Source: Nakaseomyces glabratus
Taxonomy: Eukaryota; Ascomycota; Saccharomycetes; Saccharomycetales; Saccharomycetaceae
Reading direction: 5' to 3'
Assembly (NCBI RefSeq): GCF_010111755.1
Contig: NC_088959.1
Coordinates: 620,001-684,000, forward strand
Length of the DNA: 64,000 nucleotides
Shown here in pieces: positions 18,995 to 29,691 of this stretch; position 1 is the stretch's first letter; each line of letters starts with the position of its first letter. The notes under the pieces are model-generated. The model was given only the letters and a program-made list of their open reading frames with translations. It searched no databases and had not been told where the DNA came from. The position numbers and the translations under genes are program-made.

Positions 18995-20305
18995 ATGAGT
19001 ATGGACCAACCTGCCAGAATCAACTTCTTCAAAGGACACCCCAGTTTCCGGTTGTTGCCTAATGAAGAGATAGTAGAAGCCACCAGACAATTGCTCACCA
19101 GCGAAACTAGAGATTATGACGATGACACAAGGAATAGGCACCCATTGACATATGGTCCTGATGAAGGCGCTCTATGGGTGAGGCAACAGATATGTGATTT
19201 CAACAACAGGCTGTTTGGTAGTGACTCAAAACCGGAGTTTTTAAACTTGAGCAGTGGTTCCTCATACGGATGCCTGAGTGTCTTATTACATACTACATTA
19301 CCTCACACAAATTTTACTAGACAGGCGTTCATTATATCACCAACTTATTTTCTGATCAATGATTGTTTTATTGATGCTGGATTTGGTTCAAAGCTAACTG
19401 CAATTGATGAGGAAGGAGAAGACTCCATTAACTTTGAACAATTACTAAGCAAATTGAGGCACTTTGAAGAATTATATGGTAATAGCAATGGCGATGTATC
19501 GATTATCCAGAACCCAAATAAACCAACAAAAAAGGTGTACAAATATGTAATGTACTGTGTGCCAACCTTTGCAAATCCGAGCGGCAAGAGTTACTCTTTG
19601 GAAACGAGAACTAAATTGATAGAGATAGCAAGAAGATATGATATGTTAATAATATGTGATGATGTCTACGATCTATTAGATTACTCGACAGATGTTCATG
19701 AGTGGCCAAGACCTCAAAAAAGGCTTGTACATATTGATAGGGCTACGGCACCTGATGATAATGAATTTGGCAACACTATATCTAATGCGACATTTTCCAA
19801 GATCATTGCCCCTGGTCTAAGGTTTGGTTACCATGAGACTATAAATGATAAATTAGCTGCTCAGCTCTCTAGAGGTGGTGCCAATGTGTCTGGTGGTACA
19901 CCTTCACAATTAAATTCAATGATAGTTGGCACCATACTTCAAAATGGGAGTATGGAAAGAATATTAGGTAAACTAAGAGAAACTTATAAAACTAGATCAG
20001 TTGCAATGTGGGATTCATTGCAGAAACACATGCCAAAGGACACACATATCTCGTCTCCCAAAGGTGGCTATTTCGTTTGGGTAACCTTACCACCCGGGTA
20101 TGATGCCAAGAAAATAGGAAAAAAGCTAAAAGATGAGCATGGAGTAATACTGGCAAATGGATCAGACTTTGAAGTTATAGGAGATGAAAGAGGGTGGGGT
20201 GACAGATCAGTGCGTCTTTCCATTAGTTTTCTCGAGACTCCTGATATCATTGAAGGTTGCGAGTTATGGGGGAAAGTGTGCAAGGAGATGGCACCCAGTT
20301 CATAG
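18995..20305 (+). CDS. YER152C: PLP-dependent class I/II aminotransferase (YER152C-like)
   Basis: A 436-residue protein from the ATG at 18995 (MSMDQPARINFFKGHPS); S. cerevisiae YER152C is 443. The fold type I features are in order: a Tyr-Gly substrate region (HPLTYGPDEGALWVRQ), the NPSGKSYSLETR motif, the aspartate segment (IICDDVYDLLDY) and the PLP lysine, Lys269, in ATFSKIIAPGLRFGY. A C-terminal GGYFVWVTLP and RLSISF complete it. The family is related to 2-aminoadipate/kynurenine aminotransferases. In S. cerevisiae, 2-aminoadipate transaminase activity has been reported for it; the substrate here is inference. Probably cytosolic. Confidence 0.9.
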   Translation: MSMDQPARINFFKGHPSFRLLPNEEIVEATRQLLTSETRDYDDDTRNRHPLTYGPDEGALWVRQQICDFNNRLFGSDSKPEFLNLSSGSSYGCLSVLLHTTLPHTNFTRQAFIISPTYFLINDCFIDAGFGSKLTAIDEEGEDSINFEQLLSKLRHFEELYGNSNGDVSIIQNPNKPTKKVYKYVMYCVPTFANPSGKSYSLETRTKLIEIARRYDMLIICDDVYDLLDYSTDVHEWPRPQKRLVHIDRATAPDDNEFGNTISNATFSKIIAPGLRFGYHETINDKLAAQLSRGGANVSGGTPSQLNSMIVGTILQNGSMERILGKLRETYKTRSVAMWDSLQKHMPKDTHISSPKGGYFVWVTLPPGYDAKKIGKKLKDEHGVILANGSDFEVIGDERGWGDRSVRLSISFLETPDIIEGCELWGKVCKEMAPSS

Positions 20306-20418
20306 AATGCATATGTACGTAGACTAGTAATTAATCATCTAACAGCTATGGAATGGTTCATATCCACAGTTTACTATACTTGTCATTTGACTTTGATCAC
20401 TAAACACGTTTAGATAGA

Positions 20419-20685
20419 ATGGTAATTTGTCAAAATTCCGGGAAAACTGCCTTTCTCACCGAAGAAATGGCAGGAATCTCTTTACAACTGCTATTATGCT
20501 CTCGGCTTGACAAGTATGGGTATCAGTTTCAATACCTAGAAACATACACATCGCATCGTGAGTTTCATAACTATTTATCGTCTTACTCACAGGTTTTCTA
20601 CCAGACAAAAGCTTTGATCAGGGAACTTAAAACATCTTCTGCGAAGCAAAAACAAGATAAAAGACCGAGCAAGCAACTGCTTTGA
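20419..20685 (+). CDS. Small open reading frame, 88 codons, unknown
   Basis: An ATG-initiated frame lies on the same strand between the aminotransferase gene and UBP3, and ends 94 nt before the UBP3 ATG. The peptide has a hydrophobic stretch (GISLQLLLCSRL), an aromatic middle (YGYQFQYLETY) and a very basic end (KQKQDKRPSKQLL). I recognise no family. It could be a small gene, a long uORF of UBP3, or chance. S. cerevisiae has no gene that I know of at this place. Confidence 0.3.
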   Translation: MVICQNSGKTAFLTEEMAGISLQLLLCSRLDKYGYQFQYLETYTSHREFHNYLSSYSQVFYQTKALIRELKTSSAKQKQDKRPSKQLL

Positions 20686-20779
20686 TCGCTTATAGCACAT
20701 ATTACCTATAAGATTACGTTTACTACTAGATATTAACTACAAAAGAGAAAGCAAACACGAGTCACACACAGTAGATACC

Positions 20780-23230
20780 ATGCACGACCCACAAGAAGAA
20801 TCATACTCTATGTATCCAAAGACCTCATCTCCACCACCACCACCTCAAGCCAATATGCATTTTCCTGTTTACCAGACTCCTATGATGTACGGTTACTCGC
20901 AGAACCCATACATGTATGCTGGTCAGGCTCCAGGTTATCATTTTGGTATGATGAACCAAGGTCAAATGATGTACCAGCCTAATGCTATTCCTCAACAACC
21001 TAATGGTGGTGCTGGCGGTTCTAAGAAGAAATGGAACATGAATAATAATATGGGTGCTTCTTCTGGATCTAGTGCCAACTTGTCCAACGGGAAGACTCAT
21101 AATTACCATAATAGCTCACATGCTGCGAGTTATCACCCTCAATCATCTTCTTCTACTTCTGGAGGAAGTACTGCCAAGAATGCTTACACCCCAGCTGCAG
21201 CAGATCCATTGAAGTTCAACATCTCAAAGATTAAAGAAGAGACAACTTCCTTCCCAATGTTTTTTAATACAAACGAAAAGGACTTTGCAGAAGCTAAGGC
21301 CAAAAGATACCATCTAAGTTTGAAGGCGTTGGATCATGAAGAACAACCAATTCAAAAGGAACCCCAGGTACAATCAGAGCAAGTGAAACAGGAAGAACAG
21401 ATTCAAAAGAAACAAGATTCCCAACAACTTAGCATCGAAGAAGAGGATATAAAGGATCTGAAAAGTGGAGATAAAACTGATATCGTACTTCCAGAAACCA
21501 CTACTAATAAGGAAAATATTCAGCAAGGTACTGAAATCAAAGTAAGCTCGCCAGAAATGGGAAACAAGCAGGCTAGTGGTTCACCAGTGGAGGAAACTGC
21601 TACTCCTTATATAACACCGGCACCAACACCAAAACCAGCTGCCAAATCCTGGTCTGCTATTGCATCCAGCGCTATTTCTAAAGGGAAGCCCTCCAATGTA
21701 TCTTCACCAATCTCAAGGCCAGGATCTACCCATCAGCAACCTCAGAAGAAATCAAAAAAGTACGTTCCTGCGACCCCAAAAGGACTTGAACCATTAGGAT
21801 CAGTAGCTCTAAGAATGTGCTTCGACCCAGATTATGTCTCATACACGTTAGATACTGCCAAAAACGAAGACAAACTGCCAATTAGAGAGATAATTCCAAG
21901 AGGTATTATAAATAATGCTAACATCTGTTTCATGAGTTCCGTTTTGCAAGTGTTATTGTACTGTGCGCCTTTTGTAGATATTTTGAATGTTGTCAGTACT
22001 AGAAATATGAACGCAAAGAGTGGCTCTTCCTCGGCGAAACTATTGGACGCCTGTCTAACAATTTATAAGAAATTTGACAAGGCAAACTATGAAAAGGAGA
22101 AGGAGAAGGAGTCAGAAAAAGAAAAGCCTGGTTCTAAAAAGTCCTCTCCACCAGCTTACGCGTCCATCACAGAAGCGGTCAATCCAGATGAGTTTTATAG
22201 ATCTCTATCAACAATTCCAAAATTTAAAGATTTGAGATGGGGTCATCAGGAAGATGCTGAAGAATTTTTAACACATTTATTAGATCAACTTCATGAAGAA
22301 TTGATTTCTGCCATTGATTCACTATCAGAGAATGAAATACTAAACCTACTACAAAGTATTCATGACGAAGATTTGAAGATATACATCATTCGTAACTTGA
22401 GTCGCTATAAGGATGCGGAATTCATCAAAAACATGTCACCACAACTGAAGGACCAAATTAACAAATACGGAACAATTTCTGATGATTCTGAAGAAGGAAA
22501 TGGCTGGCATGAAGTTAGTGGTTCTAGTAAGAAGGGCAAAAAGACAAAGACAGCTGCTAAGAGAACCGTGGAATTTATCCCATCCCCTATTTCTAACCTG
22601 TTTGGCGGCCAGTTTAGATCTGTTCTTGATATTCCACAGAACAAAGAATCTCAATCCATTACATTAGATCCATTCCAAACTATTCAACTAGATATCTCGG
22701 ACCCAGGAGTTGATAGTCTAGAGGCTGCTTTAAAGAAATTCAGTGAATATGAGCTGTTACCTTTTAAGTCATCATCTGGAAATGATGTAGAAGCAAAGAA
22801 ACAAACATTCATTGACAAGCTACCTCAAATCCTTTTGATTCAACTGAAAAGATTCTCTTTTATTAGTAATGCTGATAAAGATAATGGCATGACCAACTAT
22901 AACGCATACAGTGGCCGTATTGAAAAGATTAGAAAGAAGATTTCTTACGGACACACTCTAGAAATCCCTGATGAAACTTTAGCATCCTCTGCATTGAGGA
23001 ACAACTCTTCGAAGACATATGAGTTATCAGGTGTTATTTACCATCATGGTATGAGCCCTGATGGAGGTCATTACACTGCTGATGTTTTCCATAAGCAAAC
23101 TAAGACCTGGTATAGAATTGATGACGTGAATATCACCAAGCTAGAGGATGATGATGTCTTGAAAGGTGGAGAGGACAACATGGACTCCAGAACTGCTTAC
23201 ATTTTAATGTACCAAAATGTGCACTGCTAA
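20780..23230 (+). CDS. UBP3: Ubiquitin-specific protease Ubp3
   Basis: An 816-residue protein (S. cerevisiae Ubp3 is 912). The N-terminal half is low complexity: a Pro/Tyr/Met/Gln-rich start, then Ser/Gly- and Lys/Glu/Gln-rich segments that in Ubp3 bind the cofactor Bre5. The USP domain starts near residue 370. Its Cys box is RGIINNANICFMSSVLQ with catalytic Cys383, and the His box is GMSPDGGHYTADVF with His764 and then YRIDDVNI. With Bre5, Ubp3 deubiquitinates Sec23 and takes part in ribophagy and stress responses. The long insert with acidic and Lys-rich repeats (EKEKEKESEKEK) is variable in the family. Confidence 0.97.
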   Translation: MHDPQEESYSMYPKTSSPPPPPQANMHFPVYQTPMMYGYSQNPYMYAGQAPGYHFGMMNQGQMMYQPNAIPQQPNGGAGGSKKKWNMNNNMGASSGSSANLSNGKTHNYHNSSHAASYHPQSSSSTSGGSTAKNAYTPAAADPLKFNISKIKEETTSFPMFFNTNEKDFAEAKAKRYHLSLKALDHEEQPIQKEPQVQSEQVKQEEQIQKKQDSQQLSIEEEDIKDLKSGDKTDIVLPETTTNKENIQQGTEIKVSSPEMGNKQASGSPVEETATPYITPAPTPKPAAKSWSAIASSAISKGKPSNVSSPISRPGSTHQQPQKKSKKYVPATPKGLEPLGSVALRMCFDPDYVSYTLDTAKNEDKLPIREIIPRGIINNANICFMSSVLQVLLYCAPFVDILNVVSTRNMNAKSGSSSAKLLDACLTIYKKFDKANYEKEKEKESEKEKPGSKKSSPPAYASITEAVNPDEFYRSLSTIPKFKDLRWGHQEDAEEFLTHLLDQLHEELISAIDSLSENEILNLLQSIHDEDLKIYIIRNLSRYKDAEFIKNMSPQLKDQINKYGTISDDSEEGNGWHEVSGSSKKGKKTKTAAKRTVEFIPSPISNLFGGQFRSVLDIPQNKESQSITLDPFQTIQLDISDPGVDSLEAALKKFSEYELLPFKSSSGNDVEAKKQTFIDKLPQILLIQLKRFSFISNADKDNGMTNYNAYSGRIEKIRKKISYGHTLEIPDETLASSALRNNSSKTYELSGVIYHHGMSPDGGHYTADVFHKQTKTWYRIDDVNITKLEDDDVLKGGEDNMDSRTAYILMYQNVHC

Positions 23231-23531
23231 GGCATAAATGTAATGACATATTGCAAATATTTTCTATTATGTATTACTTTCAATTATCTTAATTCGATAA
23301 TACTGCTTTTCTGTAAATAAATAGAACTGGCATAGGCATAGATAGATTTATCAAACAATTCTAATATATTTTGATATGAAAAATAAGTTATAAAACAACA
23401 GGTCATTGTGTTTAAACAGCCATGTTTAGATTTGGTTGAGATATGTTCTTGGTGATTTTACAACAAAACATAAAAAGTATTATTAAATAGTCGTGATTCA
23501 GATGTTATCTAAAAAAAATAACAAAAAAAAA
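23231..23531. other. UBP3 3' region up to tRNA-Val
   Basis: This 301-nt AT-rich stretch contains the 3' UTR of UBP3. The A-run at 23521-23530 reads as a T-run downstream of the minus-strand tRNA and should act as its Pol III terminator. Confidence 0.6.
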
Positions 23532-23605
23532 TGATTTCGCCCAGGATCGAACTGGGGACGTTCTGCGTGTTAAGCAGATGCCATAACCGACTAGACCACG
23601 AAACC
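23532..23605 (-). tRNA. tRNA-Val (anticodon AAC), copy 1
   Basis: A 74-nt cloverleaf on the minus strand. The acceptor stem is GGTTTCG with CGAAATC (one G-T pair), discriminator A. The anticodon stem TCTGC/GCAGA encloses loop TTAACAC (anticodon AAC), and the T-loop is TTCGATC. There is no intron. The sequence is identical to the plus-strand copy at 49315-49388. Confidence 0.97.
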
Positions 23606-25839
23606 ATATTAACTTGTTGAAGTGTGGTGTTAATTTGTTGTACTACCGTTTTAGTTTTCCTCCAGATTGTAAGCGTATGCATTCACTCCAAGCCTTTCAG
23701 ATCTAACCAAACTGAGATGGAATCTCATGAATTTTGGGTTATTTCCCCTGTTGATAATTGATAGAATAGGATAGTAAATTACTACGGACAAGTTAGGGAT
23801 AGAGTTTTGCAGATAAAAATGGCTTTTCTTCAACAACCCAAATTATCAAATGCACAATTTTAAGAGGGTGTTTTAAGTGAACAAGTTAATTGCAGAAACA
23901 AGTTCTCTACCTACCTTTTGAGAGCGCACTCATATGTTCTACACATGAACCGCATTAGTTATAATATTCTCAAAAGTATATTTTCTTTAACGTGCTTAAT
24001 TGGTAGCTTTTCCATATACGTTTTATCATAGAGTATAAGATTGAGTCGTACGTTTACTAGCTTTACTTAGAGCAACAAGTATCTTTATTTTAATACTCAT
24101 CAAGTATACTATATAGCACGTAGAAGAATACGAGGTTTCAACAGGACATACAATAATATCGGCTAAATCCTAACCATTTATTTCGAGACTCTAAACCCAA
24201 ATTTTGAGGTGAAAAAAGATAAATCACAAAAGACCATCATTCAGTTGTTACTATAAATTTAGAACTTACATCAGTATACTTCTTGATTGTGGCAGAAAAT
24301 ATATTGTTCATGGCATTTGGTTATCTATATTTACATATTGGCACTTAATAAATCAAAAAGTAGATTTATGATAATTTATTATATCGCTCTTTTTGTATCA
24401 AGAGCTTCTCTATGCAACAAAAATGCCCACTAATAAGTCAACTTAAGCAGCAAGGTGATACCAAACCGAATCTACATGATGTTTTAACTGCAGCAAATAG
24501 TTGTTACGCCTGGGACATATCAAAAATTGCGAAGCTTACCAAATCAATACAATACGAAAGGTGGTTACATCAGATAAAAAAATGTCAATATGTTTCATCC
24601 TATATGATCTGAATTTTATAATAACTGATTGTAAAATTTAGTAAAAATAAAATGTACAAAATTCCAGTACATTTTATTAAGCCTAAATATAGCGCTAATG
24701 AATCTGAAAAAAAAAGTGTCAAACTAGATAGCAGCTGAGACAGATAAAATTTTGCTATGTAAAACAAAGTTTAGCGGGAAATCATTCTTAGTTCTGGATA
24801 TGATTAATGAAAACTATGATAAACACAATTTAGCCACTAAACTGGAAGGATACTTCGGTGATTATCTTATTACAATGTGCTACCTGTGAAAGTCACTTAT
24901 CTAATAGTACACCAATTGTTCAGAAATGGGCTTACACCCCAGAAGCTGATAAATTTGTTGTTAGTAGACGTCCAGAACCTGAACAACAGGAATTCCATAA
25001 ATTACGATGGGAGATCATAAATTACCTTGTTGGAATGCATTTATTTATCTCTTATACCAGAAGAGCCCGGAATCTCATATCTTTCCAGATGAGGGAACTA
25101 AGATGGTATCAATATAAGAAAATTGCAAGTATTGCTTTGTCTTAGAATTCTACCAAAATGCAAACAAGTTCATATTACCACATGAAAAATACTAGCAATA
25201 GCGCTTTGAACAATAGGAAGCAAAACATAAAACCCAGAAATAATGGACACTAAACAAGACATAGTAATCATATCCGATCGTGAATATAAATAGTTTCAAC
25301 AATTCTTTCACTGCTATATATTAAACAGCTTTTACTCATGTAATACAGAACATGGCCTCGATAGCGCAAGACAACCTTTGGAAACAGCTACATAACAGTT
25401 TTTTTTTCCATATATTTGGAAAAATCCAAATGTTTTTGGTACTTTTAGATACATAATAATATTTTTGATCCTAACTTGTAAGTAGACTAGCATGTTCTCA
25501 GAGCTTCAACCAGTTATATTTTCATTTTCTCTTAATCTAATTGTAAAATTTTGGGATTGCTAATATACCAAACTGGGATTCGGGGGACTGATACAAGGCA
25601 ATACCAAGACTACTGAATTACCTTATTTCAGGATCTTTTATTTACTAAGAATTCCAAACGATTGTGAAGGCTTCAGAGATTCACCTAAATATTTATTCTA
25701 GAATAGTCTAATGGGGTATATATATAATAAAATAACTCTGTCGACATAAGACTTTAACTACCTATATTAATATATACAGGTAGTTGAGTATTTAGTTAAA
25801 GAAAAAAAGAGAGTTAGCAAAAAACTTCTGTCCAAACGT
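23606..25839. other. Gene-poor region between tRNA-Val and the GPI protein gene
   Basis: These 2.2 kb are AT-rich, with no gene I can support. Short open frames at 24412-24612 (66 codons, ATG) and near 24837-25145 (no early ATG) show no family and no recognised relic of a Ty element. No long terminal repeat was seen beside the tRNA. S. cerevisiae has no gene between YER151C and YER150W, so the expansion is lineage-specific. Confidence 0.6.
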
Positions 25840-26514
25840 TTAAAAAGTAGTTAACATCATTGCCAAAGTTAGGAACAATGAAGCCATTTGCAAATGACCT
25901 GCACCGTTGGTGGTTTGAACAGTCACTGGAAGAGAAGAAGAAGACTTAGTAGCCTTAGCGTTTTCAGTGTGAGAAGTTCTTAAGCTGCCAGTAGTTTCAT
26001 GATGAGTAGCAGTGACCTTCTTAGTCTCTGAAGCAGCTTTGCTTTCCACCTTGGATTCAGCAGCAACTGAAGAAGAGACAGGCTTGTGGTCTTCTGGGTG
26101 AACAGCATGTGGACCAACAGTTGGACAATCAGTGATACATGTAGTAGTAGTAGTGGTAGAAGTATTGTGGTAAGTGGCAGCAATTTCAGAGGAGTGGTGC
26201 TTTTCTTCGGAGTGATGGTGGTGGTCATCTCTCTCAATGTGGGTCATGGTGCATGGGCAGTCAGTAATTGTCAAAGTAGTTGGCTTGGTAACAATGACAG
26301 TCTTATTGTTGTAGGAGAAGGTAGTTGCTTCTGGACAGTAGGTGGTAAATTCGGAGACAACTTCAATTCTGGTAGAAGTGAAAGTGTGTAGATGGTGATC
26401 ATCATGGTGAGAGACCTCAGCGCTTGAAATAGAAGAAGCACTGGTGGCATTTTGGAACTGACCATTAACAGAAGCAGCAGCACCCAACAAAGTTAACAAA
26501 ACAGACAATTGCAT
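25840..26514 (-). CDS. SPI1: GPI-anchored cell wall protein, Spi1/Sed1 family
   Basis: A 224-residue protein from the ATG at 26514. It starts with a signal peptide ([18 protein letters not shown]) and ends with a GPI signal: a small-residue site in the TTNGAG region followed by a hydrophobic tail ([15 protein letters not shown]). The core [21 protein letters not shown]...[13 protein letters not shown] is the Sed1/Spi1 module with paired Cys. The rest is Ser/Thr/His/Lys-rich with DDHHHH patches. The upstream frame extends 54 codons but has no ATG and would destroy the signal peptide. Synteny (YER150W) supports SPI1, a stress- and stationary-phase-induced wall protein in S. cerevisiae. Confidence 0.9.
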   Translation of the reverse strand: MQLSVLLTLLGAAASVNGQFQNATSASSISSAEVSHHDDHHLHTFTSTRIEVVSEFTTYCPEATTFSYNNKTVIVTKPTTLTITDCPCTMTHIERDDHHHHSEEKHHSSEIAATYHNTSTTTTTTCITDCPTVGPHAVHPEDHKPVSSSVAAESKVESKAASETKKVTATHHETTGSLRTSHTENAKATKSSSSLPVTVQTTNGAGHLQMASLFLTLAMMLTTF

Positions 26515-27639
26515 TTTGAGAATCTGATAATAAATTTTTTTCTGATTAGTAGTGGAGTAGCGAATGAAATGATTTTTAACTTTACTGACGCCCTTTGTTG
26601 CGTTTCCAATCAAGTTGATAACTATCTGTGTGAAAGACGAATATAGGAACAAAGAAAAAAGGACACCGAGGTTCACAAAACATTACTGATGAGCTTGCTT
26701 TTATAACTTCCAAAATAACCAGAGAGTCATAAAAGTCTGTTAATAAGATATATGCTGATAAATAACTATAGAAAGAGTTTGAAATCTAGTAAAATATTAC
26801 ATTTTGCCAGTACCTGAAAAAGCCTCCTCCACCTCCACTAACAGCGATAAAAAATAACAATTTCCTTTTCGAGAATCAATTATTAACTTTTGGCATTTTG
26901 GTGAATTTTCCATTTTGCATTGTTCATTTGGTAAATTGGAAGGCTTATGCTGTTACTTTTTAGTCAGCATTATTGCAACTGTCAGCAAAATGGTTGCTAT
27001 GCAGAATCAAGAAAAAACCCAGAATTCAGAACAAAAGACCCAACGCTTTTGGAAAACAACAACAGTAAACAACACCAAAAATCTGAGTTCACAGAATCAT
27101 TACTCAAATTAGATCAACAATAAATAAACACTATACCAGAGTTATTTCTCCATAAGTATAAGCTGCATAATATATTTGAGCAAATTATCAAAAGCTTAAT
27201 CATGTGATATTTTCGTTTGTAAACACACACAAGCAAAAAAAGTGACGCGAAAACGCGTCACGAAAAATTAGAAATTGGCAAAACGGAAAATTGAAAAAGA
27301 AATATAAACAATCATTAGGGACGTCAACCCATAAGGAGAGATGATTGGGAAATGCTCATCACCCCAGTAGAAAGTTTTGTTTTCAATTGTTTACAAGAAC
27401 AAAGAATAAACAAACCAGTTCTATACATCTTTACTTAAGTTAGATTTCAGATCCGGTATTAGCCGCTGATTAGAGGAGGACTACGTTAACCACAGTTGCA
27501 AGGAAGCTATACGTTTTTGAAACTAGTGATCCAGCAAAAAGAAAGAAAAAGCAGTGTTCCAAACCTACTGACTGGAAGAAATACATTCTATAAGGATCAG
27601 CAAATCATAGCAGTTGATAGTATATCAAGCACAGGAACA
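26515..27639. other. Divergent SPI1/PEA2 promoter
   Basis: This 1.1-kb spacer holds a G1/S box cluster at 27242-27265 (separate entry). The remainder is AT-rich. The frame 26915-27112 lacks an ATG at its start and is probably noise. Confidence 0.6.
27242..27265. promoter_or_regulatory. SBF/MBF box cluster with perfect inverted repeat
   Basis: Within 24 nt there are CGCGAAA (27246-27252, SCB type), ACGCGT (27253-27258, MCB) and CACGAAA (27259-27265, SCB). The first two are part of a perfect 8-nt inverted repeat, GTGACGCG-AAAA-CGCGTCAC (27242-27261). It stands about 375 nt before the PEA2 ATG and suggests G1/S control of PEA2. Confidence 0.75.
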
Positions 27640-28986
27640 ATGTATGACATGGATTTATTAAGGAGAGCTAATCCGGTGTTGTTTTCACCGGAGAGATATG
27701 ATGAATATCCGCTAGGTTATGATGATCTCATGCAGTATTTGTCTACAAAGGATATAACAAGTCAGAGTGATCCACAACACAACAGACCGTACACGTACAT
27801 TGACTCACTCGACTTCTTGCTTTACAGTCAGGACGAGGATGAAATAGATATTGATTTGGACAAGAAGTTAGCTTGTGAATATGCGCTATACTACGCTCAG
27901 AGCAAGAAGAGACAGAACAAACACAAACGGATGAGTCTTTTGGGCTCGAGGAAGTACTTAGACGATCTGCTTTATGGCGGAGCTAATCATTCTCGAGATT
28001 GGTATGAAGCAGTGATAACTATGCTAGAGAATTTGTCAATTACCGAGTTAGATCCGGATACTGTGGGCAAGTTAGAGAGGTTAGTGAAGACAAATAAAAG
28101 TGGTGTTAACGTTAGCATGTTATCACACAATATGAATGGTTTCCAAAAGCCGGAGTTCCCAAGAAGCAGAAAGCAGAGTGGGTCTGGTCTAGATCTAATG
28201 AGAGACAATAACGGCTCTCACTCAGAAGTGTTCAGTGGTCATACATTGAATGAGAGTGACGACACAATGGAAGAGGAAAGCCAAGGGATAATACAGGACT
28301 TAATTTCATACTTGATTTCGAATTCAATAAAGAGAGGCATAAATGTAAAACCTACAAACTTGAACAACCCAGTAGAATTTTTAAAAGGAGCCATTGATGA
28401 AATACTGGATGCCAAGACCGACAGTCTAGATAACAAACCACAGGATAGATCTTCGAATATCGATACTTTAGAAACAAGTGTTACACCAGTCAATTTCCAT
28501 GAAGCTGACACTAACGAATTAAAGACTGCATTAAATGATCTGCAACTTGCCCATTCCTTCTTAACGAAACAATTTGAGACTTCACGACTTGAGCAATCAC
28601 AAACAATCAATAGATTAACAAAGACCAATAGAGAATTACAAGATAAGTTATTGAAGTACCACGCTAAAATATCAAAGTTAGAAGAGAAATTGAAGGTAAC
28701 CGAAGATGCAAAAACTCAGCTAGAGGATGCTGCGCACAAGATCAATATGAAAGAAAATCTACTATTAAGTTCACCTATCATGGCACCTGAACTATTCTCT
28801 CCATCCACACCAACCAGTGGTTTGAACAGCTCCCCATCCAACAATAACTCTCATTCAATAACAGTTATGCGTAATGAATTCAAGAGAATGATACTTGAAA
28901 CACAAGATAAATACGAAAAAGAACTTGCAGAAGAACGAGAAAAAAGACTGAAACTTGAGAAGGAGTTTGAAGAGTTGAAGGACTAA
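27640..28986 (+). CDS. PEA2: Polarisome subunit Pea2
   Basis: A 448-residue protein from the ATG at 27640 (MYDMDLLRRANPVLF). The open frame runs 48 codons further upstream, but only from a TTG. The N-terminal half has conserved blocks (YPLGYDDLMQYL, SRDWYEAVITMLENLSITELD). A coiled coil covers about residues 294-370 (LQLAHSFLTKQFE, INRLTKTNRELQDKL), and a second short coil ends the protein (EKELAEEREKRLKLEKEFEELKD region, 415-448). In S. cerevisiae Pea2 (420 residues) joins Spa2, Bud6 and Bni1 at the bud tip. Convergent with SPT15. Confidence 0.9.
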   Translation: MYDMDLLRRANPVLFSPERYDEYPLGYDDLMQYLSTKDITSQSDPQHNRPYTYIDSLDFLLYSQDEDEIDIDLDKKLACEYALYYAQSKKRQNKHKRMSLLGSRKYLDDLLYGGANHSRDWYEAVITMLENLSITELDPDTVGKLERLVKTNKSGVNVSMLSHNMNGFQKPEFPRSRKQSGSGLDLMRDNNGSHSEVFSGHTLNESDDTMEEESQGIIQDLISYLISNSIKRGINVKPTNLNNPVEFLKGAIDEILDAKTDSLDNKPQDRSSNIDTLETSVTPVNFHEADTNELKTALNDLQLAHSFLTKQFETSRLEQSQTINRLTKTNRELQDKLLKYHAKISKLEEKLKVTEDAKTQLEDAAHKINMKENLLLSSPIMAPELFSPSTPTSGLNSSPSNNNSHSITVMRNEFKRMILETQDKYEKELAEEREKRLKLEKEFEELKD

Positions 28987-29691
28987 CATATACTACCAAT
29001 CTTTGATTACAGAAAAATCCTGCATTTTACTTAGAATAATAACAGACTTTAATATTACATTTCACATGAACTTTCTACGCCATTATGACTCAATCGTTAT
29101 AAATAACCATATTCTTTAATTAAACATATCTAATTGTTCTTTATCGTACTCTTTGTAATCTAATAATTACATTGGACTTTTGCAATGGACTCAAATAAGG
29201 GTATTATCTGGAAGTAGGATATTATAGGGCCATTATTATAAGAAATCTAAGGCACTACAACTTCCACCGATGGGGAATTTGTCCTTATTTCAATAGCTAA
29301 GAATAATAAAAAAATTAGAACGTTACTAAATATTTAATGTACAGAATTAACAGAACATATTGTGTTCTGATACAATTTTTTATAATAATTTATTATCTTG
29401 AAAATAATCCGAAAGTTCTCCTAATGATCAAATACTTGGTAAATGCTGAATAGACTCCATGCTCCTCCACGGAACCTAATCATTTACACATCAGTTCAAA
29501 AAGAACAGGAACAACATCATATTTTTGGGAATGCCTACAAATAGAAGTAGAAATACCATTTTCAAGATCTAGCAATTCCATCGGATTTTGTAATCATTCA
29601 AACCAACAAAGCAAATTTGGTGAAGGACTAGACCTTGAAGTTCTTCAACTTATAGTTACATTATACCCAAACATCAATCCCATAGACCGTA
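28987..29691. other. Convergent PEA2/SPT15 3' region
   Basis: These 705 nt are AT-rich, with no gene seen. A TCCACGGA octamer (29466-29473) equals the pleiotropic drug response element core, but it lies between two 3' ends and may be chance. Confidence 0.55.

Noticed and set aside
24858..25145. 95-codon frame in the UBP3-SPI1 gap
   Set aside because: It starts with GTG, has no ATG until late, and shows no family. Kept only as a possible relic in the gene-poor region.
26515..26676. 54-codon upstream extension of the GPI protein
   Set aside because: It has no ATG, and the signal peptide must be N-terminal, as it is from 26514.
29466..29473. TCCACGGA as a drug-response element
   Set aside because: It lies between two convergent 3' ends with no promoter in reach.
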